NCBI GenBank assembly: GCA_003526845.1
Contig: DPVM01000002.1
Coordinates: 48,454-112,453, forward strand
From: Oscillospiraceae bacterium
GTDB taxonomy: Bacteria > Bacillota > Clostridia > Oscillospirales > Acutalibacteraceae
Direction of reading: 5' to 3'
DNA length: 64,000 bases
Part shown: positions 17,858-27,226 of the stretch, piece by piece
How positions within the stretch are numbered: position 1 is the stretch's first letter
How the letters are laid out: each line of letters starts with the position of its first letter
Notes under the pieces: model-generated
The model's input: the letters and a program-made list of their open reading frames with translations, nothing else
What the model was told of the DNA's origin: nothing
Databases searched by the model: none
Position numbers and translations under genes: made by a program

Positions 17858-18302
17858 TTAACATAGCCCTCATTTTATTAGTAAAAGTCATGGCGGCATC
17901 CTCAGTGCGGCAGAGGACAAAAATTGTGTCGTCACCGGCAATCGTGCCGAGAACGGAATCAATTGTCATAGAATCAATTGCGGCACAAGCAGCGTTTGCC
18001 ATGCCGGAAAAACACTTTATAACAACAGTATTCAGCGCAAAATCAATACTGATTACGCTTTCGTTGAATATTCCGCCTGCGCGGTGAGTAATATTTTCGA
18101 CATTCTTTTTTCCTGTTGAATAAACATACCGCCCTTTTGAGGACAAATCCTTAACAAGTCTAAGCTCTTTAATATCGCGTGAAATTGTGGCTTGTGTGAC
18201 CTCGTAACCATGGGACAATAACTTTTCCTGAAGTTCCTCCTGTGTTTCAACATCATCTGAGGATATAATTTCGAGTATTTTAGCCTGTCTGCGTTTTTTC
18301 AT
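17850..18302 (-). CDS. argR: Arginine repressor
   Basis: 150 residues. N-terminal winged helix (QEELQEKLLSHGYEVTQATISRDIKELRL, about 21-49) and C-terminal oligomerisation/arginine-binding half with GTIAGDDTIFVLCRTEDAA. Arginine-responsive hexameric repressor of arginine genes, or AhrC-type activator of catabolism. Conserved in this argR-recN order in Firmicutes. It follows nadK by 3 nt and overlaps recN by 8 nt. No arginine genes are in this window. Confidence 0.93.
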   Translation of the reverse strand: MKKRRQAKILEIISSDDVETQEELQEKLLSHGYEVTQATISRDIKELRLVKDLSSKGRYVYSTGKKNVENITHRAGGIFNESVISIDFALNTVVIKCFSGMANAACAAIDSMTIDSVLGTIAGDDTIFVLCRTEDAAMTFTNKMRAMLNA

Positions 18303-18305
18303 ATA

Positions 18306-19151
18306 TTAATTTCTCCTCTCGATGAGTTTTTTGCTAAGTATTTCATAAAAGTTTTCGGGTTTAAGCTTAATGAGTTTTGCCGAATATTTTGATGTTGTAA
18401 TTTCAATTCTGTTGTTGCTGTCTATCGGAATGGATGTTGAGCCGTCTATCGAAAGAAATGCTTGATTGTTAACATCGTTTGAAACTGTCATTTCAATGGC
18501 TTTATCGGATGACAACACTATACTTCTGTTAATAAGCGAATGCGGACAAATAGGAGTAATGACAAAACAACTGTTATCAGGGCTTACAACGGGTCCTCCT
18601 GCCGCCATCGAATAAGCAGTTGAACCTGTCGGCGTTGCAACAATCATACCATCAGCTCTTGTGTTTGTGATTTCTCTGCCGTTTTCGGTTACATGAATAT
18701 CAATAAGCCTTGCCAAATCACCGCGAGTAACTACAGCGTCATTAAGGCAATGATATTTTCCGAGCATTTCGTTATGCTTATTATATAATGTTGCTTTGAG
18801 CATCATTCTTTTTTCAATTAAATAATCGCCGTTTACGAGCATTTCAAGCATATTAAGCTCGTTTTTTTCAAGTCCGCTCATAAAACCGAGCCTACCGCCG
18901 TTGATACCGAGTGTCGGCTTATTGGCTATTGCCGCCCTCTTAGCAACATTAAGTGTTGTGCCGTCACCGCCGACAGCAACAGCTATATCGCAAAGATTTA
19001 AAAAATCTTCACAATTTTCGAAACTGTATTGCTCCTTGCCGCAGCTCGCAATATAAACCTCTGCTCCCAATCCCTCAAGAATGGATACAATATCCTTTGT
19101 CAAAGGCGGAACGCGGTCATTTTTCATATTCGGAAAAACTGAAATTTTCAT
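18306..19151 (-). CDS. nadK: NAD kinase
   Basis: 281 residues. Phosphorylates NAD to NADP. GGDGT at 61-65, the NE/D-like LNDAVVTRG (about 137-145) and the glycine-rich DGMIVATPTGSTAYSMAAGGP segment (about 172-192) are the family signature motifs. One-nucleotide overlap with the tlyA stop and 3 nt from argR, the usual tlyA-nadK-argR-recN arrangement. Confidence 0.95.
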   Translation of the reverse strand: MKISVFPNMKNDRVPPLTKDIVSILEGLGAEVYIASCGKEQYSFENCEDFLNLCDIAVAVGGDGTTLNVAKRAAIANKPTLGINGGRLGFMSGLEKNELNMLEMLVNGDYLIEKRMMLKATLYNKHNEMLGKYHCLNDAVVTRGDLARLIDIHVTENGREITNTRADGMIVATPTGSTAYSMAAGGPVVSPDNSCFVITPICPHSLINRSIVLSSDKAIEMTVSNDVNNQAFLSIDGSTSIPIDSNNRIEITTSKYSAKLIKLKPENFYEILSKKLIERRN

Positions 19152-19960
19152 TATTTATCCAACTCCGTGTGTGACTGATTGACGAGTATTTCGGGTTGAA
19201 CAGACTCGTCAACAATCGGCTCATCCGATTTTTTAAGATAAATCAAATATTCAATATTGCCCTCGGGACCTTTAATCGGCGAAAACTGCAAACCTAAAAC
19301 AGAAAAGCCGTTTTCAAGTGCAAGCGAAATTATCTTTTTTACAACCTCAAGGTGAACATTGAGGTCTCTTACAACACCTTTTTTGCCTACCTTTTCCTTT
19401 CCTGCCTCAAACTGCGGCTTAATAAGGCAAACCGCCTCGCCGCTATTTGCAAGCAACGAATTGAGCACCGGCAAAATATGATAAAGCGATATAAACGAAA
19501 CATCGACAGATGAAAAATCAATTTCATCCGGCACTTGTTCCCTCGTAGCATATCTGAAATTAGTTCTCTCGAGATTGACAACTCGCTCATCGGTACGCAG
19601 TTTCCACGCAAGCTGACCGTAGCCGACATCAATGCTGTAAACTTTTTTTGCTCCGTTTTGCAACATACAATCTGTAAAACCGCCAGTAGATGCGCCGACA
19701 TCCATACACACCTTGTCCTTAATGATAATCGGAAAGCATTGCATTGCTTTTTCAAGTTTAAGACCGCCGCGGGAAACATATTTGAGCGTAGCGCCGCGGA
19801 CCTCAAGCTTATCGTCACGCTTAATCTCAGTGCCTGCTTTATCAATTTTTTGATTGTTTACATACACCTGACCTGCCATAATTATAGCTTTCGCTTTCTC
19901 CCTTGACGGAGCATAGCCGCCCTCAAATACGGCAACATCAAGTCTTATTTTATTCGACAT
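19151..19960 (-). CDS. tlyA: TlyA family RNA methyltransferase
   Basis: 269 residues. N-terminal S4 domain (RLDVAVFEGGYAPSREKAKA), then an FtsJ-type Rossmann methyltransferase with VCMDVGASTGGFTDCMLQNG as SAM-binding motif I (about 84-103) and LIKPQFEAGKEKVGKKG. TlyA proteins 2'-O-methylate cytidines in rRNA in species where tested; whether this one does is by homology. It overlaps dxs by 11 nt and nadK by 1 nt. Confidence 0.9.
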   Translation of the reverse strand: MSNKIRLDVAVFEGGYAPSREKAKAIIMAGQVYVNNQKIDKAGTEIKRDDKLEVRGATLKYVSRGGLKLEKAMQCFPIIIKDKVCMDVGASTGGFTDCMLQNGAKKVYSIDVGYGQLAWKLRTDERVVNLERTNFRYATREQVPDEIDFSSVDVSFISLYHILPVLNSLLANSGEAVCLIKPQFEAGKEKVGKKGVVRDLNVHLEVVKKIISLALENGFSVLGLQFSPIKGPEGNIEYLIYLKKSDEPIVDESVQPEILVNQSHTELDK

Positions 19961-21794
19961 TTGATAACTTAACCTCGTTTATGATAGACTCTTTATCAAG
20001 TTTATAAGTTTTTAACTGATGGGCAACGCTTGCCTGTTTTACAAAACTGTCCGGCACGCAAATGTGTTTAAAATGCGACGCCGTGCCACTTTCCTCAAGC
20101 ATCGAAGCAAACACCTCGCCTACTCCGCCTGTTTTTATGCCCTCTTCATAAAAATAAATATGCTTTGCATTTTTTGCCACATCGACAATTTTTTCATTCA
20201 GTGGCTTGATTTTATTGATTTTAATTAAAAATGTATCGTCAAGCTCGCAAAAAGCTTGATAGCAATTGCAAAATTCTCTGCCGTAGGTGACAATGCAATT
20301 TTTGGCATCAATATCACCGAAAACAGAAAACTCTTCTTTGTTATATGAATAACCGTCAGGCTTTTCGCCCTCTCCACCGCGCGGGTAGCGAATGGCAACG
20401 GCATGCTTTTCCTTATAAGTCGCAAGATACATCATTGATGACAATTCTTCAAAATATGTCGGTGAATATATGGTTAAATTCGGAACAGACATAAGATAAG
20501 CCGTATCGAATATACCCTGATGGCTTTCGCCGTCCTCGCCGACAAATCCTGCTCTGTCAATGCAAAAAACAACCTTTAAATCCTGCATTGCGACATCGTG
20601 AATCAGCTGGTCATAACTTCTTTGTAAAAATGTGGAATAAACCGCAAAGAACGGAATCATTCCGTTTTTTGCAAGACCCGATGAGAACACAACAGCGTGC
20701 TCCTCGGCAATTCCGACATCAAAAAATCTGTCGGAATATTCGTGGCTGAAATCAACAAGACCCGTTCCTGTAGCCATAGCGGCAGTTACGGCACAGATTC
20801 TTGTGTCATTTTTTGCAAGAGAACAAAGGTTTTGACCGAAATGACTCGAAAAAGTTTCACCGCTCGGAATCGGCTCGCCGGTATTGACATTAAACTTTCC
20901 TATACCGTGATATTTTGACGGATTTTTCTCCGCGAAATCATAACCCTTGCCCTTAACCGTGTTTATGTGAATAAGCACACTGTGATTGTGCACCTTTGCA
21001 ACATTTAAAACATCAATAAGCGCATCCAAATCGTGGCCGTCAATCGGACCGTAATATCTAAAACCCAAATCCTCAAAAAAAGTATTTTTATATACGGATT
21101 TTCTGATTTTTTTGTTAATCAAAGTGATAGTGCGAGTAAGCTGTGAGCCGACTTTAGGCAGTTTGGCAAGCCAGCGCGTCACCTTGTTTCTGAATGTAAA
21201 ATATCGCGGATTGGTGCGAATAGTGGTAAGATTTTTTGCAAGTGAGCCGACATTTTGACTGATGGACATATTATTATCATTTAATACAACAATCAAATTG
21301 CTGTTTTCGTTGCCCGAATTATTCAGTGCCTCGTAAGCAAGTCCGCCGGTAAGCGCACCGTCACCGATAACAGCGATAACCTTACCCTTTTCGCCGCGAA
21401 GTTTTTTTGCCTTGGCAAGTCCTATTGCTGCTGAAATCGAAGTTGACGAGTGACCCGATGAAAAAATATCGTGTTTGCTCTCAACAGGTCGCGTAAAGCC
21501 GCTTATTCCGCCTTCTGTGCGAAGTGTATCAAATTCATCTTTCCTGCCGGTCAAAATTTTATGTGTATAGCACTGATGACCGACATCAAAAACGATTTGG
21601 TCTGTCGGAGAATTAAACACCATATGCAAAGCAACTGTAAGTTCGACAACACCAAGATTTGACGCAAGGTGTCCGCCGTTTTTCGATACTGTTTCAATCA
21701 TTTTTTGGCGAATTTCCCCGCAAAGTTCATTCAATTGGTCTATATTAAGTTTTTTAATGTCTTTAGGTGAATTAACTTCATCCAAATACGACAT
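19950..21794 (-). CDS. dxs: 1-deoxy-D-xylulose-5-phosphate synthase
   Basis: 614 residues from ATG 21794 (MSYLDEVNSPKDIKKLN); the frame could be extended to a TTG at 21812 but the shorter start matches the family. First enzyme of the MEP isoprenoid pathway, thiamine-diphosphate dependent. Motifs: GHQCYTHKILTGR, the ThDP motif GDGALTGGLAYEALNN, and the pyrimidine-domain CIDRAGFVGEDGESHQG. It sits just downstream of ispA, so carbon entry and prenyl chain elongation are coupled. Confidence 0.95.
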   Translation of the reverse strand: MSYLDEVNSPKDIKKLNIDQLNELCGEIRQKMIETVSKNGGHLASNLGVVELTVALHMVFNSPTDQIVFDVGHQCYTHKILTGRKDEFDTLRTEGGISGFTRPVESKHDIFSSGHSSTSISAAIGLAKAKKLRGEKGKVIAVIGDGALTGGLAYEALNNSGNENSNLIVVLNDNNMSISQNVGSLAKNLTTIRTNPRYFTFRNKVTRWLAKLPKVGSQLTRTITLINKKIRKSVYKNTFFEDLGFRYYGPIDGHDLDALIDVLNVAKVHNHSVLIHINTVKGKGYDFAEKNPSKYHGIGKFNVNTGEPIPSGETFSSHFGQNLCSLAKNDTRICAVTAAMATGTGLVDFSHEYSDRFFDVGIAEEHAVVFSSGLAKNGMIPFFAVYSTFLQRSYDQLIHDVAMQDLKVVFCIDRAGFVGEDGESHQGIFDTAYLMSVPNLTIYSPTYFEELSSMMYLATYKEKHAVAIRYPRGGEGEKPDGYSYNKEEFSVFGDIDAKNCIVTYGREFCNCYQAFCELDDTFLIKINKIKPLNEKIVDVAKNAKHIYFYEEGIKTGGVGEVFASMLEESGTASHFKHICVPDSFVKQASVAHQLKTYKLDKESIINEVKLSNVE

Positions 21795-21878
21795 AAACTC
21801 AACTCTTTTCAATAAATATGTTGTGACTATGATAAATCATTTTATCATTTTTTGTATATAAATGCAACTGTTGTATAT

Positions 21879-22763
21879 TTATGATTCTCTCGATACAAGA
21901 TAATCGGCAAGCGCTTCAAGAAATTCCGTGTTTTGGAAATGTGCAAGTTCTGCCTTAGCACTTTGAGTAAGGCTCTTTACATCCTGTTCAGCTCTGTCTT
22001 TGCCGACAATTGTGACATATGTAGTCTTGTTGTTTTCCTCATCAGAGCCGACATGCTTGCCGAGTTTAGCCTCATCACCGTAAACATCAAGCAAATCGTC
22101 TTTTATTTGGAATGCTATGCCCAAATTATATGCAAACTTTGACGCGGCGGCTATTTGTGCGTCGGTGGCATTTCCTGCGATGCAACCGAGCAAACATGCG
22201 GCTGAAATGAGTGCACCTGTTTTGAGTTTGTGAACAGTAAGAAGCTCAGCAAGTGACGGCGAAAATTTTTCATACATCAAATCAAGAACCTGACCGCCTA
22301 TCATTCCGCCGACTCCTGCATTTTGAGAAAGCAGGCTCAAAGCGCTGTTGATTTGCTCAGGTGCAAGATTTGCGTCACACGCAACATCAAATGCATGTGT
22401 TAAAAGCGCATCACCCGCAAGGAGCGCCGTCGCCTCACCGAACATTTTATGACAAGACGGATTTCCGCGGCGCATATCGTCATCATCCATGCAAGGCAAG
22501 TCATCGTGAATAAGCGAATATGTATGAATATACTCAATAGCGCACGCGAAAGCAACTGCATTTACAGAATCGCCGCCGCAAGCCTTGCAAAATTCAAGGA
22601 CAAGAATCGGTCTGAGCCTTTTTCCGCCGTTTGTGAGCGAATACTTCATAGCGCGCACAACATCACGCTGACCATCATTTGCCTCGGGCAAATAATCAAC
22701 GAGTTTTTCGTTTATCATATCTGCATAATCGTTGATTTTTCTTTTAACATCTGCTGAATACAT
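21879..22763 (-). CDS. ispA: Polyprenyl (farnesyl/geranylgeranyl) diphosphate synthase
   Basis: 294 residues. Short-chain trans-isoprenyl diphosphate synthase. First aspartate-rich motif HDDLPCMDDDDMRRG (about 86-100) with the two-residue insertion typical of bacterial FPP synthases; GGKRLRP at 46-52; second motif FQIKDDLLDVYGD (about 220-232). Product length is not certain from sequence. It follows xseB by 2 nt in the widespread xseA-xseB-ispA-dxs order. Confidence 0.93.
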   Translation of the reverse strand: MYSADVKRKINDYADMINEKLVDYLPEANDGQRDVVRAMKYSLTNGGKRLRPILVLEFCKACGGDSVNAVAFACAIEYIHTYSLIHDDLPCMDDDDMRRGNPSCHKMFGEATALLAGDALLTHAFDVACDANLAPEQINSALSLLSQNAGVGGMIGGQVLDLMYEKFSPSLAELLTVHKLKTGALISAACLLGCIAGNATDAQIAAASKFAYNLGIAFQIKDDLLDVYGDEAKLGKHVGSDEENNKTTYVTIVGKDRAEQDVKSLTQSAKAELAHFQNTEFLEALADYLVSRES

Positions 22764-22765
22764 AA

Positions 22766-22960
22766 TTATTCCTTCTCTATTTCAACAATTTTTGATTTTG
22801 CATTTTCGATTTTTTCATTACAATATGCAGTGAGCCTTGTGCCCTCCTCATATAGTTTGAGCGACTCTTCAAGCGATACCGAGCCTGATGCGAGTTTATC
22901 CACAATTTCCTCAAGGCGTTCAATTGCGCTTTCGTATGAAATGTTTAATTCCTTTTTCAT
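22766..22960 (-). CDS. xseB: Exodeoxyribonuclease VII small subunit
   Basis: 64 residues, the whole XseB domain: YESAIERLEEIVDKLASGSV and LEESLKLYEEGTRL are the conserved helices. Binds XseA to form the single-strand-specific nuclease. ATGA overlap with xseA (4 nt) keeps the two subunits coupled. Confidence 0.95.
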   Translation of the reverse strand: MKKELNISYESAIERLEEIVDKLASGSVSLEESLKLYEEGTRLTAYCNEKIENAKSKIVEIEKE

Positions 22961-24156
22961 TTTGTCACCTCGTTGACGGTTGCTTTAAAAGCACCGTTTG
23001 ACAATATAATTTCAACATTATCGCCGACATTAATATTTTCACTGTCGGTAATAATATCGGATTTCTCGTTTTTAACAACCGAATATCCTCTTGAAAGAAT
23101 TTTAAGAGGACTCAAATTATCGAGCATTTCGGCATTTTTTGAAAGAGTGTTTGTTTGATTTTCTATAATTCGCGTAATCGAATCTTTAAGTTTTTCGTTA
23201 TATTGAGCCATTTTATCCCGAATATTTGCATAAAACAGGTCAACATTTGATTTTGAAAAAAAATCTTTGTATCGTTTAATGCTGTTTTCGCATTGCGATA
23301 TTTTGAAATCAAGCGACTTTTCGATTGAAACTGAAAAATTGTTAAGCTGAAAGATTAGTGATTTTATATCGGGCACAGCAAGTTCTGCAGCGGCACTCGG
23401 TGTCGGGGCGCGCATATCGGAAACGAAATCGGAAATAGTAAAATCGGTTTCGTGACCAACGGCTGAAATAATCGGCGTTTTGCAGGCATAAACAGCTCTT
23501 GCGACAATTTCGGTATTAAACGCCCACAAATCCTCAAGTGAGCCGCCGCCTCTGCCGACGATGATTGTATCAACGCCGAGATTTTCATCTATAAATCTTA
23601 TTGAATCGGCAATATCCTGTGCGGCAGATTCACCCTGCACCATTGTCGGAACAATTATAATTTCGCACAGCGGATAGCGCCTTGAAATAACATTTTTTAT
23701 GTCCTCAACAGCGGCACCCATTTTGGAGGTTGCAACGCCGATTTTCTGAGGATATTTAGGAATTGCTTTTTTATGTTCTTCGTCAAACAATCCTTCTTCA
23801 GCCAACTGCACCTTAAGCTGTTCAAAAGCTATTGTCAGCGCACCTACCCCGTCGGGTTGCATATCACGGCAATAAAGCTGATAAACACCATCGCGCTCAT
23901 ACACGCCTACCTGACCGAAACAAATAACCTTCATTCCGTTTTCGGGGGTGAATTTGAGCCGATAATTATCGTTTTTAAACATTACCGCCTTTAACTGTGA
24001 CTTATCGTCCTTCAGCGTAAAATACATATGACCGCTGTTGTAATAATGCTTAAAATTTGAAATTTCGCCGCATATATATACATTTTTGACCTGCGGAATT
24101 TCATCAAGCAAGGCTTTGATATACATATTAACTTGTGAAACGGATAAAATTTTCAT
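22957..24156 (-). CDS. xseA: Exodeoxyribonuclease VII large subunit
   Basis: 399 residues. N-terminal OB-fold (VKNVYICGEISNFKHYYNSGH), catalytic domain with GVATSKMGAAVEDIKNVISRR, TIIVGRGGGSLEDLWAFN and SAVGHETDFTISDFVSD (about 120-255), then a helical coiled-coil region for XseB binding. Degrades single-stranded DNA in repair. Overlaps the TsaD-like gene by 4 nt and xseB by 4 nt. Confidence 0.95.
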   Translation of the reverse strand: MKILSVSQVNMYIKALLDEIPQVKNVYICGEISNFKHYYNSGHMYFTLKDDKSQLKAVMFKNDNYRLKFTPENGMKVICFGQVGVYERDGVYQLYCRDMQPDGVGALTIAFEQLKVQLAEEGLFDEEHKKAIPKYPQKIGVATSKMGAAVEDIKNVISRRYPLCEIIIVPTMVQGESAAQDIADSIRFIDENLGVDTIIVGRGGGSLEDLWAFNTEIVARAVYACKTPIISAVGHETDFTISDFVSDMRAPTPSAAAELAVPDIKSLIFQLNNFSVSIEKSLDFKISQCENSIKRYKDFFSKSNVDLFYANIRDKMAQYNEKLKDSITRIIENQTNTLSKNAEMLDNLSPLKILSRGYSVVKNEKSDIITDSENINVGDNVEIILSNGAFKATVNEVTK

Positions 24157-25067
24157 ACTCGCTCACTTTTCAATTTTGCATACACTGCTACACCTGCCGC
24201 ATTGTCAAGCGAAAATTCGGGCTTTGCAAAATATGCATTGAATTTTGATAAAATTTTATTGCGCAGCATCGTATTTGATGACACGCCGCCGGAAAATACA
24301 ACCGGCAAATCACCGTATTTTTCAACAACCTTTTCAAGCATTGAATAAACGGTTTGACTGATATAGGTCAAAACGAACTTTGCGGCATCTGCGCTGCTGC
24401 AACCGTCGGCAATCATTTTTTTGACCTTATTTTCAACTCCACTCAACGAGCAATTATCTCCTATTAGTGTCGGCTTAATTTTAAATTCCGTGTCGCTGTC
24501 ATATGAAAGGCTGTCAAGCGCCTTGCCGCACGGGAAATCAAGTCCGAGCATTACGCCTGTTCTGTCAATCGCTTGTCCTGCTTTCAAGTCGGTGCTTGCG
24601 GCAATAATCTCCGCCTTGATAATTTCGCCGTCATCCGGCGTTACAAGCAATGCTTCAGTAGTTCCGCCGCTCAAATGAAACGCAATGAATTTGTCATTTA
24701 TCAAATTGAGCTTGTCCGCACTGTATAAAGCGGCAAGAATATGGCCGACCTGATGCGATGTCGAATAAAGCGGCACATTGGTTGACTGCGACACTGCTTT
24801 AGCAACGGCATAGCCGACAGTAAAGCAAGGCATATAACTGCCCTCTGCATTTCGCGGTCTTGTGCTCACACCAACAGCTTTAATATTATTCATCTCAAGC
24901 TTTTCGAGCAGTTTGGGATAATTGCTTACATGTTGAAAAACAGCGTCGCTTTGGCGCAAGCCGCGTTCGCCGTGTTTGACGGAAAGCACCTGTTTAGCTT
25001 GGTGCATTGAATCATCGAGTGTTGCAAGCGATGTTGTGTAATTGCTTGAATCAAAACCGACAAACAT
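24153..25067 (-). CDS. TsaD/Kae1-like (peptidase M22 family) ASKHA protein, TsaD paralog
   Basis: 304 residues, shorter than TsaD (about 335). It begins FVGFDSSNYTTSLATLD, has the metal-site TSHQVGHILAAL (H-x3-H), the phosphate loop FHLSGGTTEALLV and a C-terminal VFSGGVSSNTMLR, all TsaD-like. The usual TsaD start, with its E-T-S-C-D-ET motif, is replaced by DSSNYTTS. Clostridia commonly carry this second protein between nusB and xseA in addition to the genuine tsaD, so I do not call it the t6A enzyme. Function unknown. Overlaps nusB by 1 nt and xseA by 4 nt. Confidence 0.8.
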   Translation of the reverse strand: MFVGFDSSNYTTSLATLDDSMHQAKQVLSVKHGERGLRQSDAVFQHVSNYPKLLEKLEMNNIKAVGVSTRPRNAEGSYMPCFTVGYAVAKAVSQSTNVPLYSTSHQVGHILAALYSADKLNLINDKFIAFHLSGGTTEALLVTPDDGEIIKAEIIAASTDLKAGQAIDRTGVMLGLDFPCGKALDSLSYDSDTEFKIKPTLIGDNCSLSGVENKVKKMIADGCSSADAAKFVLTYISQTVYSMLEKVVEKYGDLPVVFSGGVSSNTMLRNKILSKFNAYFAKPEFSLDNAAGVAVYAKLKSERV

Positions 25068-25468
25068 CAGCCGTTACTCCTTGAATAAGCGCCGAGGATG
25101 CCGTTGATAAACGATGCGTCCTCCTTACCCGAATACTTTTTGGCAAGCTCCACCGCCTCGTTAATTGCAACCGAATTCGGAACACTTTCTATGTACTTCA
25201 TTTCATAAACGGCAAGTCTCAATATTGAAATATTAACCTTAGGGATACGCGAAAGCTTCCAACCGTTTGAATATTGTGAAATAATTTCATCAAGCTCGCT
25301 TTCCTTATCGAGAACGCCTGCAAACAATTCTTTTGCATAATTGCCGACCTCCTCGACATTTTCGCTGTAAATTGCTATATCATCATCCTCAACCGGGCGA
25401 AACTGTGCCTGAAATATAAGGAAGAACGCTTGTTCTCTTTGTTTGAATCTGTTAATCTGCTTGTCCAT
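25067..25468 (-). CDS. nusB: Transcription antitermination factor NusB
   Basis: 133 residues from ATG 25468 (MDKQINRFKQREQAFF), with AGGAG at 25474-25478. All-helical NusB fold; the C-terminal PNSVAINEAVELAKKYSGKEDASFINGIL stretch is diagnostic. Acts with NusE in rRNA antitermination. First gene after the asp23 terminator, and head of the nusB-to-recN run, though readthrough from asp23 remains possible. Confidence 0.93.
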   Translation of the reverse strand: MDKQINRFKQREQAFFLIFQAQFRPVEDDDIAIYSENVEEVGNYAKELFAGVLDKESELDEIISQYSNGWKLSRIPKVNISILRLAVYEMKYIESVPNSVAINEAVELAKKYSGKEDASFINGILGAYSRSNG

Positions 25469-25479
25469 AAATTCTCCTA

Positions 25480-25523
25480 AAAACAAAAGCCGACTGAATC
25501 AGTGTATTACGCTTTCAGTCGGC
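25480..25523 (-). terminator. Hairpin terminator between asp23 and nusB
   Basis: GCCGACTGAA (25489-25498) pairs with TTCAGTCGGC (25514-25523); on the minus strand TTTTGTTTTT follows. nusB starts 12 nt beyond, so expression of nusB needs readthrough or an overlapping promoter I cannot see. Confidence 0.75.
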
Positions 25524-25537
25524 GGATTTTTGCCAAA

Positions 25538-25930
25538 TTACTTTTCACTTTCGTTAGGTGCTTTTGAGTCGCCGGACTCCGTAAAATCAATTCCCGCAAT
25601 AACAACATTAACCTTTGAAACGACCTTACCGGTCATATTTTGAATTGCCTCGCGAACATTGTTTTGAACATTAACTGCCACATCTTGTATTTTTTTGTTA
25701 GGCTCAAGATTGATATAAATACTGACATTCATGTTATCTCCGTCCTGCAATATTCTGACGGGACTCATAACCTTTAGGCTGCCCTGCTTTATAGTGCTGA
25801 CTACATCGACAGGTCTGTTTGAAAATGAACTGACTCCATCTACATCCTTTGCCGCATTTGTTGCAATTGATGAAAGCACCTCTTCAGAAATCGTAAGGGT
25901 ACCCTTGCTGTTAGATGTTGTAATTTCCAT
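25538..25930 (-). CDS. Asp23/Gls24 family envelope stress response protein
   Basis: 130 residues of the Asp23/Gls24 (DUF322) family: TISEEVLSSIATNAAKDVDGV at about 13-33, VSIYINLEPNKKIQDVAVNVQNNV at about 69-92, and VNVVIAGIDF near the end. Membrane-associated, linked to cell-envelope homeostasis in staphylococci; here it occupies the usual spot before nusB. Start set by AAAGGAGG; own promoter at 25955-25983. Confidence 0.9.
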   Translation of the reverse strand: MEITTSNSKGTLTISEEVLSSIATNAAKDVDGVSSFSNRPVDVVSTIKQGSLKVMSPVRILQDGDNMNVSIYINLEPNKKIQDVAVNVQNNVREAIQNMTGKVVSKVNVVIAGIDFTESGDSKAPNESEK

Positions 25931-25954
25931 ATCAACGCCTCCTTTTGTGTTAGT

Positions 25955-25983
25955 ATTATAACATAAAGAGCATAAATATACAA
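25955..25983 (-). promoter_or_regulatory. Sigma-A type promoter of the asp23 gene
   Basis: Minus strand -35 TTGTAT (25978-25983), 17-nt spacer, -10 TATAAT (25955-25960), 24 nt before the ATG. Confidence 0.7.
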
Positions 25984-26001
25984 GAATTTTATATTTAATT
26001 T

Positions 26002-26697
26002 TTATGAATTGTTGCTTTGGATAATGGTAATATCTTCAAACGAGCAATTAAGTTGCTCCATTGCGATTTCCTTTATCTGAATAATAACATTATCCGACAA
26101 ATCCTTAACATCGACTATCACATCAACTTTTGTTCCGTCATCATTGATAACAGCAAGACAGTTGTTGATTCCCTTTGCTGTTACGAGCGTTTCGATTTTG
26201 TTTTCAATCGCAACATATTTTGAAATACGCGAAATGCTTTCCTCAGCAGCTTTTTTGGCATCTGCGCCAGCATCCTTGCTGTCAACAACAGCCTGAAGTT
26301 TTTCTATTGAAGAATCGCGCGCTGTTTGTCTGTCAACACGAGCTTTTGAAAAATATGTGCTTTCGCTGTTTGCCTGCGTTGTTACCTGCGAGTCAACATA
26401 TTCAGCCTCGCCGAGAGTCTTTGTATCAGTCGAATGCAAAAGCGGCTCAATTGTACTTGATAAATCGGTGTTTTGATAATACCAATTTCCGACTGCACCG
26501 ACAGCCAAAATCAACACGAATGCCGCAACGGCAACCTTTCTGCGCTTTTTCTTTTTGGATTTGATTTGCTCCTCCGTTAAAATTGGCTTAACCTTGCCGT
26601 CTTCTTTAATTTCGGTAATCAAATCGTCCGATTTTTCCGTGTTTTTGTCAATTTCGACTTCATCTTTTTCATTAGTAATCAATTCATCATTCATCAA
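26002..26697 (-). CDS. spoIIIAH: Stage III sporulation protein AH
   Basis: 231 residues. Cytoplasmic acidic and lysine-rich N-terminus (about 1-50), one membrane helix at about 51-68 (VAVAAFVLILAVGAVGNWYY), then an extracellular helix and the small YscJ/FliF-like ring domain from about 130. In the mother cell membrane it meets forespore SpoIIQ and forms the feeding-tube channel during engulfment. Last gene of the spoIIIA operon, 8 nt after spoIIIAG. Confidence 0.92.
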   Translation of the reverse strand: MMNDELITNEKDEVEIDKNTEKSDDLITEIKEDGKVKPILTEEQIKSKKKKRRKVAVAAFVLILAVGAVGNWYYQNTDLSSTIEPLLHSTDTKTLGEAEYVDSQVTTQANSESTYFSKARVDRQTARDSSIEKLQAVVDSKDAGADAKKAAEESISRISKYVAIENKIETLVTAKGINNCLAVINDDGTKVDVIVDVKDLSDNVIIQIKEIAMEQLNCSFEDITIIQSNNS

Positions 26698-26704
26698 ATC
26701 ACCC

Positions 26705-27226
26705 TTAACTGTTTATTTTTGAAACTGTTATTTTTGAAGTTGAAATATTGTAAAGCGAAGCGACGCTGTTGATGATTTTTTCTTTTGTATAAACATCATC
26801 TGCACCCTCGCAAACAATAACTACTCCCTGCACCTGAGGATAATATTTTTTTACCACAACCGGCTCATTTGAACTGCCCGAATCTTGAAATATGTATTCA
26901 TTTGATTCGGAATATGAGCTGTCGCTTGAATTTGTGTCGTTATTTTGAGCGTAAACATTTTCGTCTGAATTTTTCAGGGTTATCATAACCTTACACTTTC
27001 CCACTCCGCTCATTGAGGAAAGTATATCCTCGGTTTGTGATTCAAGCTTTTGAACATATTGTATACATGCCGTATCGGTATCATCCTTTTCTGTTTTATC
27101 GTTAGTGGGTATATATTCGCTTGCCAAAATGAGAATAACGGATATTATTCCCAGTGCTGCAAGTATTTTTGTTCTGTTTTCAGATTTTTTCAAAGCTGTT
27201 AAAAAAGCTCTAAATTTATCATTCAC
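26705..27226 (-). CDS. spoIIIAG: Stage III sporulation protein AG
   Basis: 173 residues from GTG 27226, which overlaps the spoIIIAF stop by 8 nt; the longer frame to 27301 would intrude 75 nt further into spoIIIAF. One membrane helix at about 20-38 (TKILAALGIISVILILAS), then an extracellular ring-building domain with VGKCKVMITLKNSDENVYA and VQGVVIVCEGADD. It forms a large ring in the mother-cell membrane of the SpoIIIA-SpoIIQ complex. Confidence 0.9.
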   Translation of the reverse strand: MNDKFRAFLTALKKSENRTKILAALGIISVILILASEYIPTNDKTEKDDTDTACIQYVQKLESQTEDILSSMSGVGKCKVMITLKNSDENVYAQNNDTNSSDSSYSESNEYIFQDSGSSNEPVVVKKYYPQVQGVVIVCEGADDVYTKEKIINSVASLYNISTSKITVSKINS

